Made by a program: the position numbers and the translations under genes. Shown here piece after piece: positions 25,346-33,232 of a DNA stretch of 52,340 nucleotides (its first letter is position 1; each line of letters begins with the position of its first letter). Source of the DNA: Brachymonas sp049977365 (lineage in GTDB: Bacteria > Pseudomonadota > Gammaproteobacteria > Burkholderiales > Burkholderiaceae_C). The notes beneath the pieces were generated by a model, which did no database searches, was not told the origin of the DNA, and was given only the letters and a program-made list of their open reading frames with translations. The stretch is taken from assembly GCF_049977365.1 (NCBI RefSeq), contig NZ_JBNGEN010000011.1:1-52340 (forward strand). The letters run 5' to 3'.

Positions 25346-25786
25346 ATGTTAATGCAACCCAGCCAGGCCGACGTGCGCCGCTACTTCTGCGCCGTCCACG
25401 CCAAATCCCAGACCGGCGCCACGCTCGACCCCATGGAATCCCTGATCGCCGGATGGATCGCGGAACACCCCGAGTTCCATGCCGCGCTCGCCGACACCGA
25501 CGCAGCCCTCGCCGCCATGCACGTCCCGGACACCGAAGGTGCCACCAACCCCTTCCTGCACCTGTCCATGCACCTCACCATCAGCGAGCAGTGCAGCATC
25601 GACCAGCCCCGGGGCATTCGGCAGGCCGTGGAACTGCTCGCGGCCCGCCGCAAGGACCTGCACGAGGCCCACCACGCCGTCATGGACTGCCTGGGACGCA
25701 TGATCTGGGAGAGCCAGCGCAGCGGACGCCCGCCCGACGGCCAGGCCTACCTCGACTGCGTGCAGCGCAAGGCCACCCGCGACTGA
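25346..25786 (+). CDS. DUF1841 family protein
   Basis: A small, soluble, mostly helical protein of 146 aa, the full family length. Conserved patterns: SQADVRRYFCAVHAK at the N-terminus, HPEFHAAL, NPFLHLSMHLTISEQCSID (about residues 66-84), and the C-terminal HHAVMDCLGRMIWESQR. DUF1841 is widespread in betaproteobacteria and has no known function. ATGs at 25346 and 25352 are both possible. It opens a series of + strand genes that lack Shine-Dalgarno sequences. Confidence 0.85.
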   Translation: MLMQPSQADVRRYFCAVHAKSQTGATLDPMESLIAGWIAEHPEFHAALADTDAALAAMHVPDTEGATNPFLHLSMHLTISEQCSIDQPRGIRQAVELLAARRKDLHEAHHAVMDCLGRMIWESQRSGRPPDGQAYLDCVQRKATRD

Positions 25787-25803
25787 CCAGCCGCCCGCTC
25801 TCC

Positions 25804-25836
25804 ATTCCTATTCCATTCCAATTCCATTCCGATTCT
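25804..25836 (+). repeat. Three tandem copies of an 11-bp unit ahead of ppk2
   Basis: ATTCCTATTCC, ATTCCAATTCC and ATTCCGATTCT in direct succession. The array ends 5 bases before the ppk2 ATG and occupies the place where a ribosome site would be expected. Confidence 0.8.
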
Positions 25837-25841
25837 TCCCC

Positions 25842-26705
25842 ATGTCCAGCACCGCCCACAAGTCCGCCAGCCGCTTCGAGGACTGGCAGCCCCGCACCAG
25901 CGAGGCCGACCTCCGCTCCACCAGGCCTTCCCCCATCCGGCTCGACCACTTCGATCCCGATGCACGTCCGTTCTCGACCGGCGACAAGGCCACCGACCGT
26001 GCCGCCCTCGAAGCGTTGGCCGAGGACATCAACTCCCTGCAGGAACTGCTCTACGCCAGCAAGTCGCACAAGGTGCTGGTGGTGCTGCAGGGGCTCGATG
26101 CCGCCGGCAAGGACGGCACCCTGCGCGGCGTCTTCAGCCGCACCAGCCCCCTCGGGGTGCGCACCGTCGGCTGGAAGGCTCCCAGCGACCTCGAACGCAC
26201 CCACGACTACCTCTGGCGCATCCATGCCGCCATGCCGCACGACGGCGAGATCATGCTCTTCAACCGCAGCCATTACGAGGACGTGCTCGTGCCCGTGGTG
26301 GACCACCAGATCGACGACAGAACCACCCGCCAGCGCTACGCCCAGATCAACGACTTCGAGCGCATGCTCACCGAGAACGGCACCGTCATCATCAAGTGCA
26401 TGCTGCTCATCAGCAAGGACGAACAGCGCCAGCGCCTGCAGGCCCGCATCGACGACCCCACCAAGAACTGGAAATTCAACGTCGACGACCTCGAGACCCG
26501 CAAGCACTGGGACGACTACATGGCCGCCTACGCCGCGCTGCTCGGTGCCACCAGCACCCCGTGGGCGCCGTGGACCATCGTGCCGGCCAATAGCAAGACC
26601 CATCGCAACCTGATGATCGCCACCCTGGTGCGCGACGTGCTCCAGAGCCTCGGGCTGCACTATCCGCCGGCCATTCCCGAGCTGCGCAATCTGCACATCG
26701 ACTGA
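25842..26705 (+). CDS. ppk2: Polyphosphate kinase 2 family protein
   Basis: PPK2 transfers phosphate between polyphosphate and nucleotides (usually polyP-driven NDP or NMP phosphorylation). 287 aa, a single-domain class I-type length. Walker A VLQGLDAAGKDGTLRGVF (about residues 82-99), lid arginines in VGWKAPSDLERTHDYLWR (about 109), Walker B and FNRSHYEDVLVPVV (about 140), and WKFNVDDLETRKHWDDYMAA (about 210). The leader is almost purely pyrimidine with an 11-bp tandem repeat and no Shine-Dalgarno sequence. Nucleotide preference cannot be read from motifs. Confidence 0.9.
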   Translation: MSSTAHKSASRFEDWQPRTSEADLRSTRPSPIRLDHFDPDARPFSTGDKATDRAALEALAEDINSLQELLYASKSHKVLVVLQGLDAAGKDGTLRGVFSRTSPLGVRTVGWKAPSDLERTHDYLWRIHAAMPHDGEIMLFNRSHYEDVLVPVVDHQIDDRTTRQRYAQINDFERMLTENGTVIIKCMLLISKDEQRQRLQARIDDPTKNWKFNVDDLETRKHWDDYMAAYAALLGATSTPWAPWTIVPANSKTHRNLMIATLVRDVLQSLGLHYPPAIPELRNLHID

Positions 26706-26744
26706 CCTCCCTTTCCCCTTTCCACTGCATCTTTTCCACTCACC

Positions 26745-27605
26745 ATGCTGCCCGTCTCCGCCCTGCGCGACTTCCGCCCCCTCGTGTGCACTCCCAGCCA
26801 TGACGGCAAGTACTTTCACAACTACATCGTGAGCCTGCTCAACCTGCAGGCCCACAGCGTGCGCCTCGGGCTCGACCTGCAGATCAGCCTGCACGCGGGC
26901 GAGAGCCTCATCACCCGCGCACGCAACAACTGCGTGGCAGCCTTTCTCGCCAACCCGGCCTGGACGCACCTCATCTGGATCGACTCCGACATCGGCTTCT
27001 CGCCCGATGCCGTGTTCCGCCTGCTGCTCTCCAACCACGACATCGCTGCCGGCGTCTACCCGCTCAAGTACGAGAACTGGCCCGCCGAAGGCGTCCCTGC
27101 CGGCACGACCCGCGAGGAATTCAACGCCCGCCATGCGCGCTACACCGTCAACACCGACGCCAACACCGATGGCAAGGTGGTGCTCGACATCGACGAGGAC
27201 GGCTTCCTCACCGTCACCGAGGCCCCCACCGGCTTCATGGCCATCCGGCGCGAAGTCTTCCTGGCCATGATGCAGCACTACCCCGAGCTGCGCTACGTGC
27301 CCGACAGCATCGGCCACGAGGACCAGGGCCTGCACTACCGCTTCTTCGACGTGATGGTGCACCCCGTCTCGCGCCGCTACCTCTCCGAGGACTACGGTTT
27401 CTGCTGGCTGTGGTCGCAGATGGGCGGCAAGATCCACCTCGACGCCAACTCCAACCTCAGCCACCAGGGCCAGAAGCTCTACCGGGGCGACTTTGCCGCC
27501 TCTCTCGCCGCCAACCTGCCTGGAGCCGTCGGCGCGCCGGTCGGCCTGCCCATGGAACTCCACGGCATGCAGTACCTGCACGCCAACCCCGCCGGTCCGG
27601 CCTGA
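26745..27605 (+). CDS. GT-A-fold glycosyltransferase-like protein
   Basis: 286 aa. Starts with LVCTPSHDGKYFHNYIVSL, followed by ESLITRARNNCVAAFL (about residue 54), and a DxD-type motif HLIWIDSDIGFSPDAVFRLL (about 75-94), the nucleotide-sugar and metal site of GT-A enzymes of the Anp1/mannan-polymerase-like group. Later: PTGFMAIRREVF, GHEDQGLHYRFF and EDYGFCWLWSQMGGKIHLD. No membrane segment. Donor and acceptor unknown. The leader is pyrimidine-rich without a ribosome site, like its neighbours. Confidence 0.7.
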   Translation: MLPVSALRDFRPLVCTPSHDGKYFHNYIVSLLNLQAHSVRLGLDLQISLHAGESLITRARNNCVAAFLANPAWTHLIWIDSDIGFSPDAVFRLLLSNHDIAAGVYPLKYENWPAEGVPAGTTREEFNARHARYTVNTDANTDGKVVLDIDEDGFLTVTEAPTGFMAIRREVFLAMMQHYPELRYVPDSIGHEDQGLHYRFFDVMVHPVSRRYLSEDYGFCWLWSQMGGKIHLDANSNLSHQGQKLYRGDFAASLAANLPGAVGAPVGLPMELHGMQYLHANPAGPA

Positions 27606-27664
27606 GGCCTCCGGCACGTCCCCCCTGCACCGCTCCGCTGCTCCTTTCCTTTCTGCCCCACGCC

Positions 27665-28510
27665 ATGAAATTCCAAGGTTCCTCCCACTACGTCGCCACC
27701 GATGACCTCCGCCTGGCCGTCAACGCCGCCATCACCCTCCAGCGGCCGCTGCTGGTCAAGGGCGAACCCGGCACCGGCAAGACCATGCTGGCCGAGGAAG
27801 TCGCCCGCGAGCTCGACATGCCCCTGCTGCAGTGGCACATCAAGAGCACTACCAAGGCCCAGCAGGGCCTGTACGAATACGATGCCGTGAGCCGCCTGCG
27901 CGACTCCCAGCTGGGCGAGGACCGCGTCCGTGACATCCGCAACTACATCGTCAAGGGCGTGCTGTGGCAGGCCTTCACGGCCGAGCAGCCAGTGGCACTC
28001 CTGATCGACGAAATCGACAAGGCCGACATCGAATTCCCGAACGACCTGCTGCGCGAGCTCGACCGCATGGAGTTCTACTGCTACGAGACGCGCGAGCTGG
28101 TCCGCGCCAGGCACCGCCCCCTCGTCTTCATCACCAGCAACAACGAAAAGGAGCTGCCCGACGCCTTTCTGCGCCGCTGCTTCTTTCACTACATCCAGTT
28201 CCCCGACACACCCACGCTCGAAAAGATCGTGGCTGTGCATTTCCCCACCCTGCACCAGGACCTGCTCGCCGCCGCGCTGGAGGCCTTCCAGACCCTGCGC
28301 TCCGTGCCCGGCATCAAGAAGAAACCGAGCACCAGCGAGCTGCTCGACTGGCTGCGCCTGCTCATGGCCGAGCACATCCCCCCGGAAGCCCTGCGCACCG
28401 GCGAAGGCGGCAGCATGACCACCCCGCCGCTGCTGGGCGCCCTGCTCAAGAACGAACAGGATCTCTCCCTGTTCGACAAGCTCGTCGCCATGCAGAACCG
28501 CCGCCGCTGA
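27665..28510 (+). CDS. MoxR-type AAA+ ATPase
   Basis: 281 aa ATPase. Walker A LLVKGEPGTGKTMLAEEVAR (about residues 30-49), Walker B ALLIDEIDKADIEFPNDLL (about 112), sensor ITSNNEKELPDAFLRRCFF (about 155) with the arginine-finger region. MoxR proteins act as chaperone-like remodelers with VWA/CoxE partners. In many Burkholderiales the VWA gene is adjacent; here it lies at 31990, after four unrelated genes. ATG 27665; the frame is open upstream into the glycosyltransferase gene but carries no ATPase sequence. No Shine-Dalgarno sequence. Confidence 0.9.
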   Translation: MKFQGSSHYVATDDLRLAVNAAITLQRPLLVKGEPGTGKTMLAEEVARELDMPLLQWHIKSTTKAQQGLYEYDAVSRLRDSQLGEDRVRDIRNYIVKGVLWQAFTAEQPVALLIDEIDKADIEFPNDLLRELDRMEFYCYETRELVRARHRPLVFITSNNEKELPDAFLRRCFFHYIQFPDTPTLEKIVAVHFPTLHQDLLAAALEAFQTLRSVPGIKKKPSTSELLDWLRLLMAEHIPPEALRTGEGGSMTTPPLLGALLKNEQDLSLFDKLVAMQNRRR

Positions 28511-28528
28511 ACCTCCTCCGCCCCTGCC

Positions 28529-29452
28529 ATGGACAAACATCCCTCTAACTCCACCGCCGCCCTGCCTGCGGACGAACCCGTCAGCAGCGCCGAGCGCGCA
28601 CGGGCCGCCAGCCGCAGCACCTGGGTCAGCGTCGGCGTCAATCTCTGTCTGTCGTGCGCGCAGATCCTGGTCGGCCTCGTGGCCCATTCCCAGGCTCTGG
28701 TGGCCGACGGGCTGCACTCGCTCTCCGATCTGTTCGCCGACTTCGTCGTGCTGGTGGCCAACCGCTTCAGCTCCGCCGCCTCGGACGAGGACCACCACTA
28801 CGGCCACTACCGCTACGAGAACGCCGCCTCGCTCGTCATCGGCCTGCTGCTGCTGGCCGTGGCCACCGGCATGCTGTGGTCCGGCGTGCACAAGGTGCTC
28901 GCCCCCGAGGCCATCACGCCCGCCCACGCCAGTGCGCTGTGGGTCGCGGGGGCAGCCCTGATCGCCAAGGAACTGCTCTTTCGCTACATGCTGGCCGTGG
29001 CCCAGCGCGTGCGCTCGACCCTGCTGGTGGCCAACGCCTGGCACGCCCGCTCGGACGCCGCCTCCTCGCTGATCGCGCTCGTGGGCATCGGGGCCAGCCT
29101 GCTTGGCCACCCCGTGCTCGACCCCGTTGCCGGGCTGGTGGTGGGGCTGTTCGTGCTGCGCATGGGCTTTTCCTTCACCTGGGCGGCGCTCAGCGACCTC
29201 ATGGACCACTCGGCCGACGCGGCGGACAATGCCCGCATCGAAGACCTCATCCGCACCACGCCCCAGGTGGCCGGACTGCACAACCTGCGCACCCGCAAGA
29301 TGGGCGACCTCATCCTCGTGGACGTCCACGTCGAGGTGGCCGGCACCCTCAACGTGCGGGAGGGGCATGACATCGCCCTGCGCGCGCGCGACCGCGTGCT
29401 CGACGCGATGCCGCAGGTGCTCAACGTCATGACCCACATCGACCCGGTCTGA
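28529..29452 (+). CDS. Cation diffusion facilitator (CDF) transporter
   Basis: Inner-membrane proton-coupled divalent metal exporter (Zn/Fe/Mn group), 307 aa. Six hydrophobic segments; the two metal-site motifs are DGLHSLSD (about residues 60-67) and HARSD (about 171-175), both HxxxD. A cytosolic C-terminal domain follows (VAGLHNLRTRKMGDLILVDV with VDVHVEV, about 255). An 18-base pyrimidine-rich spacer separates it from moxR. Metal specificity is not decided by these motifs. Confidence 0.9.
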   Translation: MDKHPSNSTAALPADEPVSSAERARAASRSTWVSVGVNLCLSCAQILVGLVAHSQALVADGLHSLSDLFADFVVLVANRFSSAASDEDHHYGHYRYENAASLVIGLLLLAVATGMLWSGVHKVLAPEAITPAHASALWVAGAALIAKELLFRYMLAVAQRVRSTLLVANAWHARSDAASSLIALVGIGASLLGHPVLDPVAGLVVGLFVLRMGFSFTWAALSDLMDHSADAADNARIEDLIRTTPQVAGLHNLRTRKMGDLILVDVHVEVAGTLNVREGHDIALRARDRVLDAMPQVLNVMTHIDPV

Positions 29453-29482
29453 GGCCGGGCACCGGCCCTCTCCCGTTTTTTT
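29453..29482 (+). terminator. Weak terminator-like hairpin after the CDF gene
   Basis: GGCCGG, loop GCA, CCGGCC, followed 8 bases later by seven T. The gap between stem and T run makes it a poor intrinsic terminator. It also lies in the leader of the next gene. Confidence 0.35.
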
Positions 29483-29492
29483 CGCTTCTGCC

Positions 29493-30110
29493 ATGTCCCA
29501 GCCCCGCCCCATCGATCCCGTTCCAGTCACCCTGCGCCTGCAGGGCATCCGGCTCGAACCGCTCGCCCCCACGCATGCCCCGGGACTGGCCGCAGCTGCC
29601 GCCGATGGCGCGCTCTGGGAGCTGCGGGTGGCCAGTGTGCCGGCTCCGGGAGATGAGGCCAGCTACATCGCCACGGCGCTGCGCATGCAGGCCGCAGGAG
29701 AGCGCCTGCCCTTTGCCGTGATCGACGAGGCCAGCGGGCGCGTGCTGGGCTCCACGGGCTACCACGGCATCCTGCGCGACATCGGACGGCTGGAGATCGG
29801 CTACACCTGGTACGCCCGCAGCGTCCAGCGCAGCCATGTCAACACGAGCTGCAAGCTCATGCTGCTTGCCCACGCCTTCGATACGCTGGGAGCTGCCGTC
29901 GTGGGATGGCGCACCGACATCCTCAACACGGCCAGCCAGCAGGCCATCGAACGGCTCGGCGCCCGCAGGGACGGCGTGCTGCGCCACCATGCCCTGCGCC
30001 GCGACGGCACCGTGCGCGACACCGTCATGTACAGCATGCTCCGGGAGGAATGGCCGGCAGCCCGCCCCCATCTGCAGGAACGGCTGACCCGCCACGCATC
30101 CGGGCTGTAG
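29493..30110 (+). CDS. GNAT family N-acetyltransferase (RimJ/RimL-like)
   Basis: 205 aa acetyltransferase of the type that modifies N-termini or amino acids. Visible: GIRLEPLAPTHAPGLAAAA (about residues 15-33), AVIDEASGRVLGSTGYHG (about 76), IGRLEIGYTWYARSVQRSHV (about 99) with the acetyl-CoA loop, and NTASQQAIERLGARRDGVLR (about 148). The leader has T7 and is otherwise pyrimidine-rich; no ribosome site. Followed by a 7-bp inverted repeat CAGTCAG/CTGACTG at 30121-30141 without a T run. Confidence 0.86.
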   Translation: MSQPRPIDPVPVTLRLQGIRLEPLAPTHAPGLAAAAADGALWELRVASVPAPGDEASYIATALRMQAAGERLPFAVIDEASGRVLGSTGYHGILRDIGRLEIGYTWYARSVQRSHVNTSCKLMLLAHAFDTLGAAVVGWRTDILNTASQQAIERLGARRDGVLRHHALRRDGTVRDTVMYSMLREEWPAARPHLQERLTRHASGL

Positions 30111-30202
30111 AACCGCTGCTCAGTCAGGAGCGGACTGACTGCGGCCGGGTCAAGTCAAGGCAGGACCAGTCCGGTCGACTGCCGCCGTCCGCACACACTC
30201 AT

Positions 30203-30937
30203 TCAATGCAGGCTGGCGAGCCTGGGCAGGTGTTCTTCGGGCAGCACTTCGGAGAGGCGCTCCTGCACCTTGGCGGCATACGTGGGGTTGGTCGCCTCGG
30301 CAAAATGGCGCGCGCCCCGCAGCAGGTGCCCCACCAGCTCGTTCTCATCCGCGCTGGTCTGAATGTCCACCGCCAGGGCAGAGGCCTCCATGCTGCGCAC
30401 AAGCTGGAGCATGTCGAGGATGTACATCTTGGCCGCCACGATGGACCGCCGCGCGGCCGGGCGTGTCCGGGCCGGCTGCGCAGCCGCAGCCACGGGCTCG
30501 GCCTCTTCGCGCGTGACGATGGGAGCCACGGCAGGCGTCGTGTCCTTTTCCACCGGGCGGGCCGCACGCTCGGCCACAGGCTCCGCCACCGGAACGGCAG
30601 GCCGGGTCACGATGGGCGCAGGCGCCTGCGATGGGGTGGGCGTGGCCTCGCGGGAGCCAAAGAGCCGACCGAGGAGGGAACGCTGATCTTCCGGCCGCCC
30701 CTCAGAAGCACTCGGCGGAGCCGCATGCGGAGCGGATGCACCGGGCGTGCGCACCGGACGGATCAGTCCCATGTCTTCGAGCTTGATGAGAATGTGCAGC
30801 GCCTCCTCGCCCATGGTCTGGAGCATGCGCCGGCTGGCGTCCGACCCCGTGGCCAGCACCATGATCTGACGCTCCCGCACCGTGAGCGTCTTGCTGCGTG
30901 ACTGCAGAATTTCGAGCCCTGCTGCCGTGTATTCCAT
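30203..30937 (-). CDS. Two-domain protein of unknown function, paralog A
   Basis: 244 aa, not a family I can name. Residues 1-65 look like a winged helix (MEYTAAGLEILQSRSKTL, then TVRERQIMVLATG and LIKLEDMGLIRPV). Residues about 66-155 are a Pro/Ala/Thr/Glu linker. The last 90 residues are helical (AAKMYILDMLQLVRSMEAS, ending LPEEHLPRLASLH). It is clearly paralogous to the gene at 31123-31764: both start ME-T-AG, share VRERQIM-LAT and end with LP-E---R-ASL. GGGGAGGAAG precedes the ATG. A regulator or adaptor role is only an inference from the fold guess. Confidence 0.75.
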   Translation of the reverse strand: MEYTAAGLEILQSRSKTLTVRERQIMVLATGSDASRRMLQTMGEEALHILIKLEDMGLIRPVRTPGASAPHAAPPSASEGRPEDQRSLLGRLFGSREATPTPSQAPAPIVTRPAVPVAEPVAERAARPVEKDTTPAVAPIVTREEAEPVAAAAQPARTRPAARRSIVAAKMYILDMLQLVRSMEASALAVDIQTSADENELVGHLLRGARHFAEATNPTYAAKVQERLSEVLPEEHLPRLASLH

Positions 30938-31122
30938 GACTTCCTCCCCGGTGGCACGTCACCACCCGCGCTGACAACCCTACGGGCGCGACTATAGGAA
31001 GTCTGTTTGACAATACGATGAAACATCTCCCCTGTGCACGTGGGGAGATGGGCAGTTTCACACGGGTGCAGCTCCCGCAGACGCAGCCCCCTGCGATGGA
31101 CCCCGAAGATCCACCGGCTCGA

Positions 31123-31764
31123 TCAGTCGTCCTTGAGGAGACTGGCCATGCGTTGGGTGTATTCGAGCGGAAGGATGTCGCGCAGCTTGGTGCGCATGTG
31201 GCCCGCGCGCTCCTCTCCCGCCATGCGCAGGAAGTACCCTGCCCCTTCGGTGAAGGCCCGCAGAAGGTCGATCGGCTCACTGGCAGCTCCGATCTGGAGG
31301 GCCAGTTCCTCGGCTCGCGGCTGCGCCAGGGTCCGCAGCATCGCCTGCAGGTAGAGCTGCGTGGCCTTGGCCGAGCGCACGGGGCTGCTGTCGGCGGCAT
31401 CCGGGGCTGCCGGCTGAGCCTCGGGGGCGGGAGCCATGGCAGCTGCATGGGCCGTCATGTCCGACAGGCTGCGCAGGGCCTCTTCGGCGGCACGGCGCTC
31501 CTCTGCGCTCTGGGGCTTGGCCGCCGCATAGAAGTCGGCATCGAGAAAACTCCCCATCACCGCCTCAGGTGCACCCGGCACCTTCAGGAACCCCCGTGTC
31601 TGCAGCTCGCGCACCAGATGCTCGCCCTCTGCACCCATGGCTTCGAGGAGCTTGATATTGCATTCAGCATCGCTGGTGGCGAGCCGCATGATCTGGCGCT
31701 CCCGCACGGACAGTACACGCGAACCGTTTTTGAGAGCTTGCCGGCCAGCCTCTGTGCATTCCAT
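31123..31764 (-). CDS. Two-domain protein of unknown function, paralog B
   Basis: 213 aa. Same architecture as paralog A with a shorter linker: N-terminal winged-helix-like part (MECTEAGRQALKNGSRVL, SVRERQIMRLATSDAE, LVRELQTRGFLKVPG), Ala/Pro linker, and helical C-terminus (KATQLYLQAMLRTLAQ, then LRDILPLEYTQRMASLLKDD). Start at 31764 is chosen by alignment with paralog A; an ATG at 31770 is two codons upstream, and the frame stays open to 31920. It lies 185 bases upstream of paralog A on the same strand, so the two may be one unit. Divergent from the VWA gene. Confidence 0.75.
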   Translation of the reverse strand: MECTEAGRQALKNGSRVLSVRERQIMRLATSDAECNIKLLEAMGAEGEHLVRELQTRGFLKVPGAPEAVMGSFLDADFYAAAKPQSAEERRAAEEALRSLSDMTAHAAAMAPAPEAQPAAPDAADSSPVRSAKATQLYLQAMLRTLAQPRAEELALQIGAASEPIDLLRAFTEGAGYFLRMAGEERAGHMRTKLRDILPLEYTQRMASLLKDD

Positions 31765-31989
31765 CAACATCCGTATGCTTTCTGCTATAACTTCAACGAT
31801 CTCCCTGCCACCTGAACTTCTCTTTCGGCAGAAAGTGCATGCTGCGTCATGCCCCTGACACCCGGGTATGCATGTATGCGCAGTTTTGGAGTTATAGCAC
31901 GCAGCTTTTCTGTGCACCATAGGGTGGTGGGTGGTTTTTTTGCCTTATAGGGCGCCGAATACCGCTGTTTTGATGGAAGTCAATCGTTC

Positions 31990-33174
31990 ATGCTGATCCC
32001 CTTTTTCCAGGCTCTGCGCCAGGCAGGCGTCCCGGTGTCGGTGCGGGAGTTCCTCTCCCTGCTCGAAGCCCTGCAGGCGCAGGTGATCGGCCCGGAAGCC
32101 GATGTCTGCGGCATGGACGATTTCTACCACCTGGCCCGCACCTGCCTCGTCAAGGACGAACGCCACTACGACCGCTTCGACCAGGCGTTTGGCCTGTACT
32201 TCCAGGGCATCGAACAGGTGTTGGATGTGCTGCGCGAGCTGCCTGACGACTGGCTGCGCAAGACGCTGGAGCGTCACCTGAGCCCGGAGGAGCGGGCCGC
32301 CATCGAGGCCATGGGCTGGGACGAGCTCATGGAGACGCTGCGCAAGCGCCTGGAGGAACAGAAGGAGCGCCACGCCGGCGGCAACAAGTGGATCGGCACC
32401 GGAGGCACATCGCCCTTCGGGCATGGCGGCTACAACCCGGCCGGCATCCGCATCGGGGGGCCGGGCCGCAACCGCAGCGCCGTGAAGGTGTGGGAGCAGC
32501 GTACCTTCCGCGACTACGACGACACCCAGGAGCTCGGCACCCGCACCATCAAGATGGCGCTGCGCAGGCTGCGCTCCTTCGCACGGCGGGGCGCCGCCGA
32601 CGAGCTGGCGCTCGACGAGACCATCCGTGCCACGGCCGCCAATGCCGGCTGGCTCGACATCCGCATGCGCCCCGAGCGCCGCAACGCTGTCAAGGTGCTG
32701 CTGCTCATGGATGTGGGTGGCAGCATGGACGACCATGTGCAGCGGGTGCAGGAGCTGTTCAGCGCCGCGCGCGCCGAGTTCAAGCATCTGGATTTTTTCT
32801 ACTTCCACAACTGCGTCTACGACCACGTGTGGCGCAACAACCATCGCCGCTACGCCGAGAAGTTCTCCACCTGGGACATTCTGCGCACCTACAACAAGGA
32901 CTACCGGCTGGTGTTCGTGGGCGATGCCACCATGAGTCCCTACGAAATTCTCCAGCCCGGCGGCAGCGTGGAGTACACCAACGAGGAGGCCGGCGCCGTG
33001 TGGCTGCAGCGGTTGCTGCAGGGGTTCCCCAAGTATCTGTGGATCAATCCCGAGCCGCAGGGTGTGTGGCCCTACCGCCCCAGCGTCGACCTGATCGGCC
33101 AGATCATCGGCCATGACCACATGGTGCCGCTGACGCTCAAGGGACTCGAACAGGGTGTGCAGCTGCTGACCTGA
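31990..33174 (+). CDS. VWA domain protein of the CoxE family
   Basis: 394 aa, cytosolic. The N-terminal helical part is followed by a Gly-rich segment (GTGGTSPFGHGGYNP, about residue 137) and a C-terminal von Willebrand A domain with MIDAS motif LLMDVGGSMDDHV (about 237-249, D-x-G-x-S form) and VFVGDATMSPYEI (about 311). Partners of MoxR ATPases; the likely one is encoded at 27665. Upstream is a 225-base divergent gap; TGGAAGT lies about 14 bases before the ATG and is at best a weak ribosome site. Confidence 0.87.
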   Translation: MLIPFFQALRQAGVPVSVREFLSLLEALQAQVIGPEADVCGMDDFYHLARTCLVKDERHYDRFDQAFGLYFQGIEQVLDVLRELPDDWLRKTLERHLSPEERAAIEAMGWDELMETLRKRLEEQKERHAGGNKWIGTGGTSPFGHGGYNPAGIRIGGPGRNRSAVKVWEQRTFRDYDDTQELGTRTIKMALRRLRSFARRGAADELALDETIRATAANAGWLDIRMRPERRNAVKVLLLMDVGGSMDDHVQRVQELFSAARAEFKHLDFFYFHNCVYDHVWRNNHRRYAEKFSTWDILRTYNKDYRLVFVGDATMSPYEILQPGGSVEYTNEEAGAVWLQRLLQGFPKYLWINPEPQGVWPYRPSVDLIGQIIGHDHMVPLTLKGLEQGVQLLT

Positions 33175-33232
33175 AGCAGGGCGCACCGTACCGGAATCCG
33201 CTACAGTCGGCAGGTCACGATGCGCATGTTCC

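Noticed and set aside
25680..29572. Two long antisense frames (645 and 697 codons) over ppk2 to the CDF gene
   Set aside because: They span several well-supported genes on the other strand and have the Gly/Val/His/Gln composition of antisense shadows.
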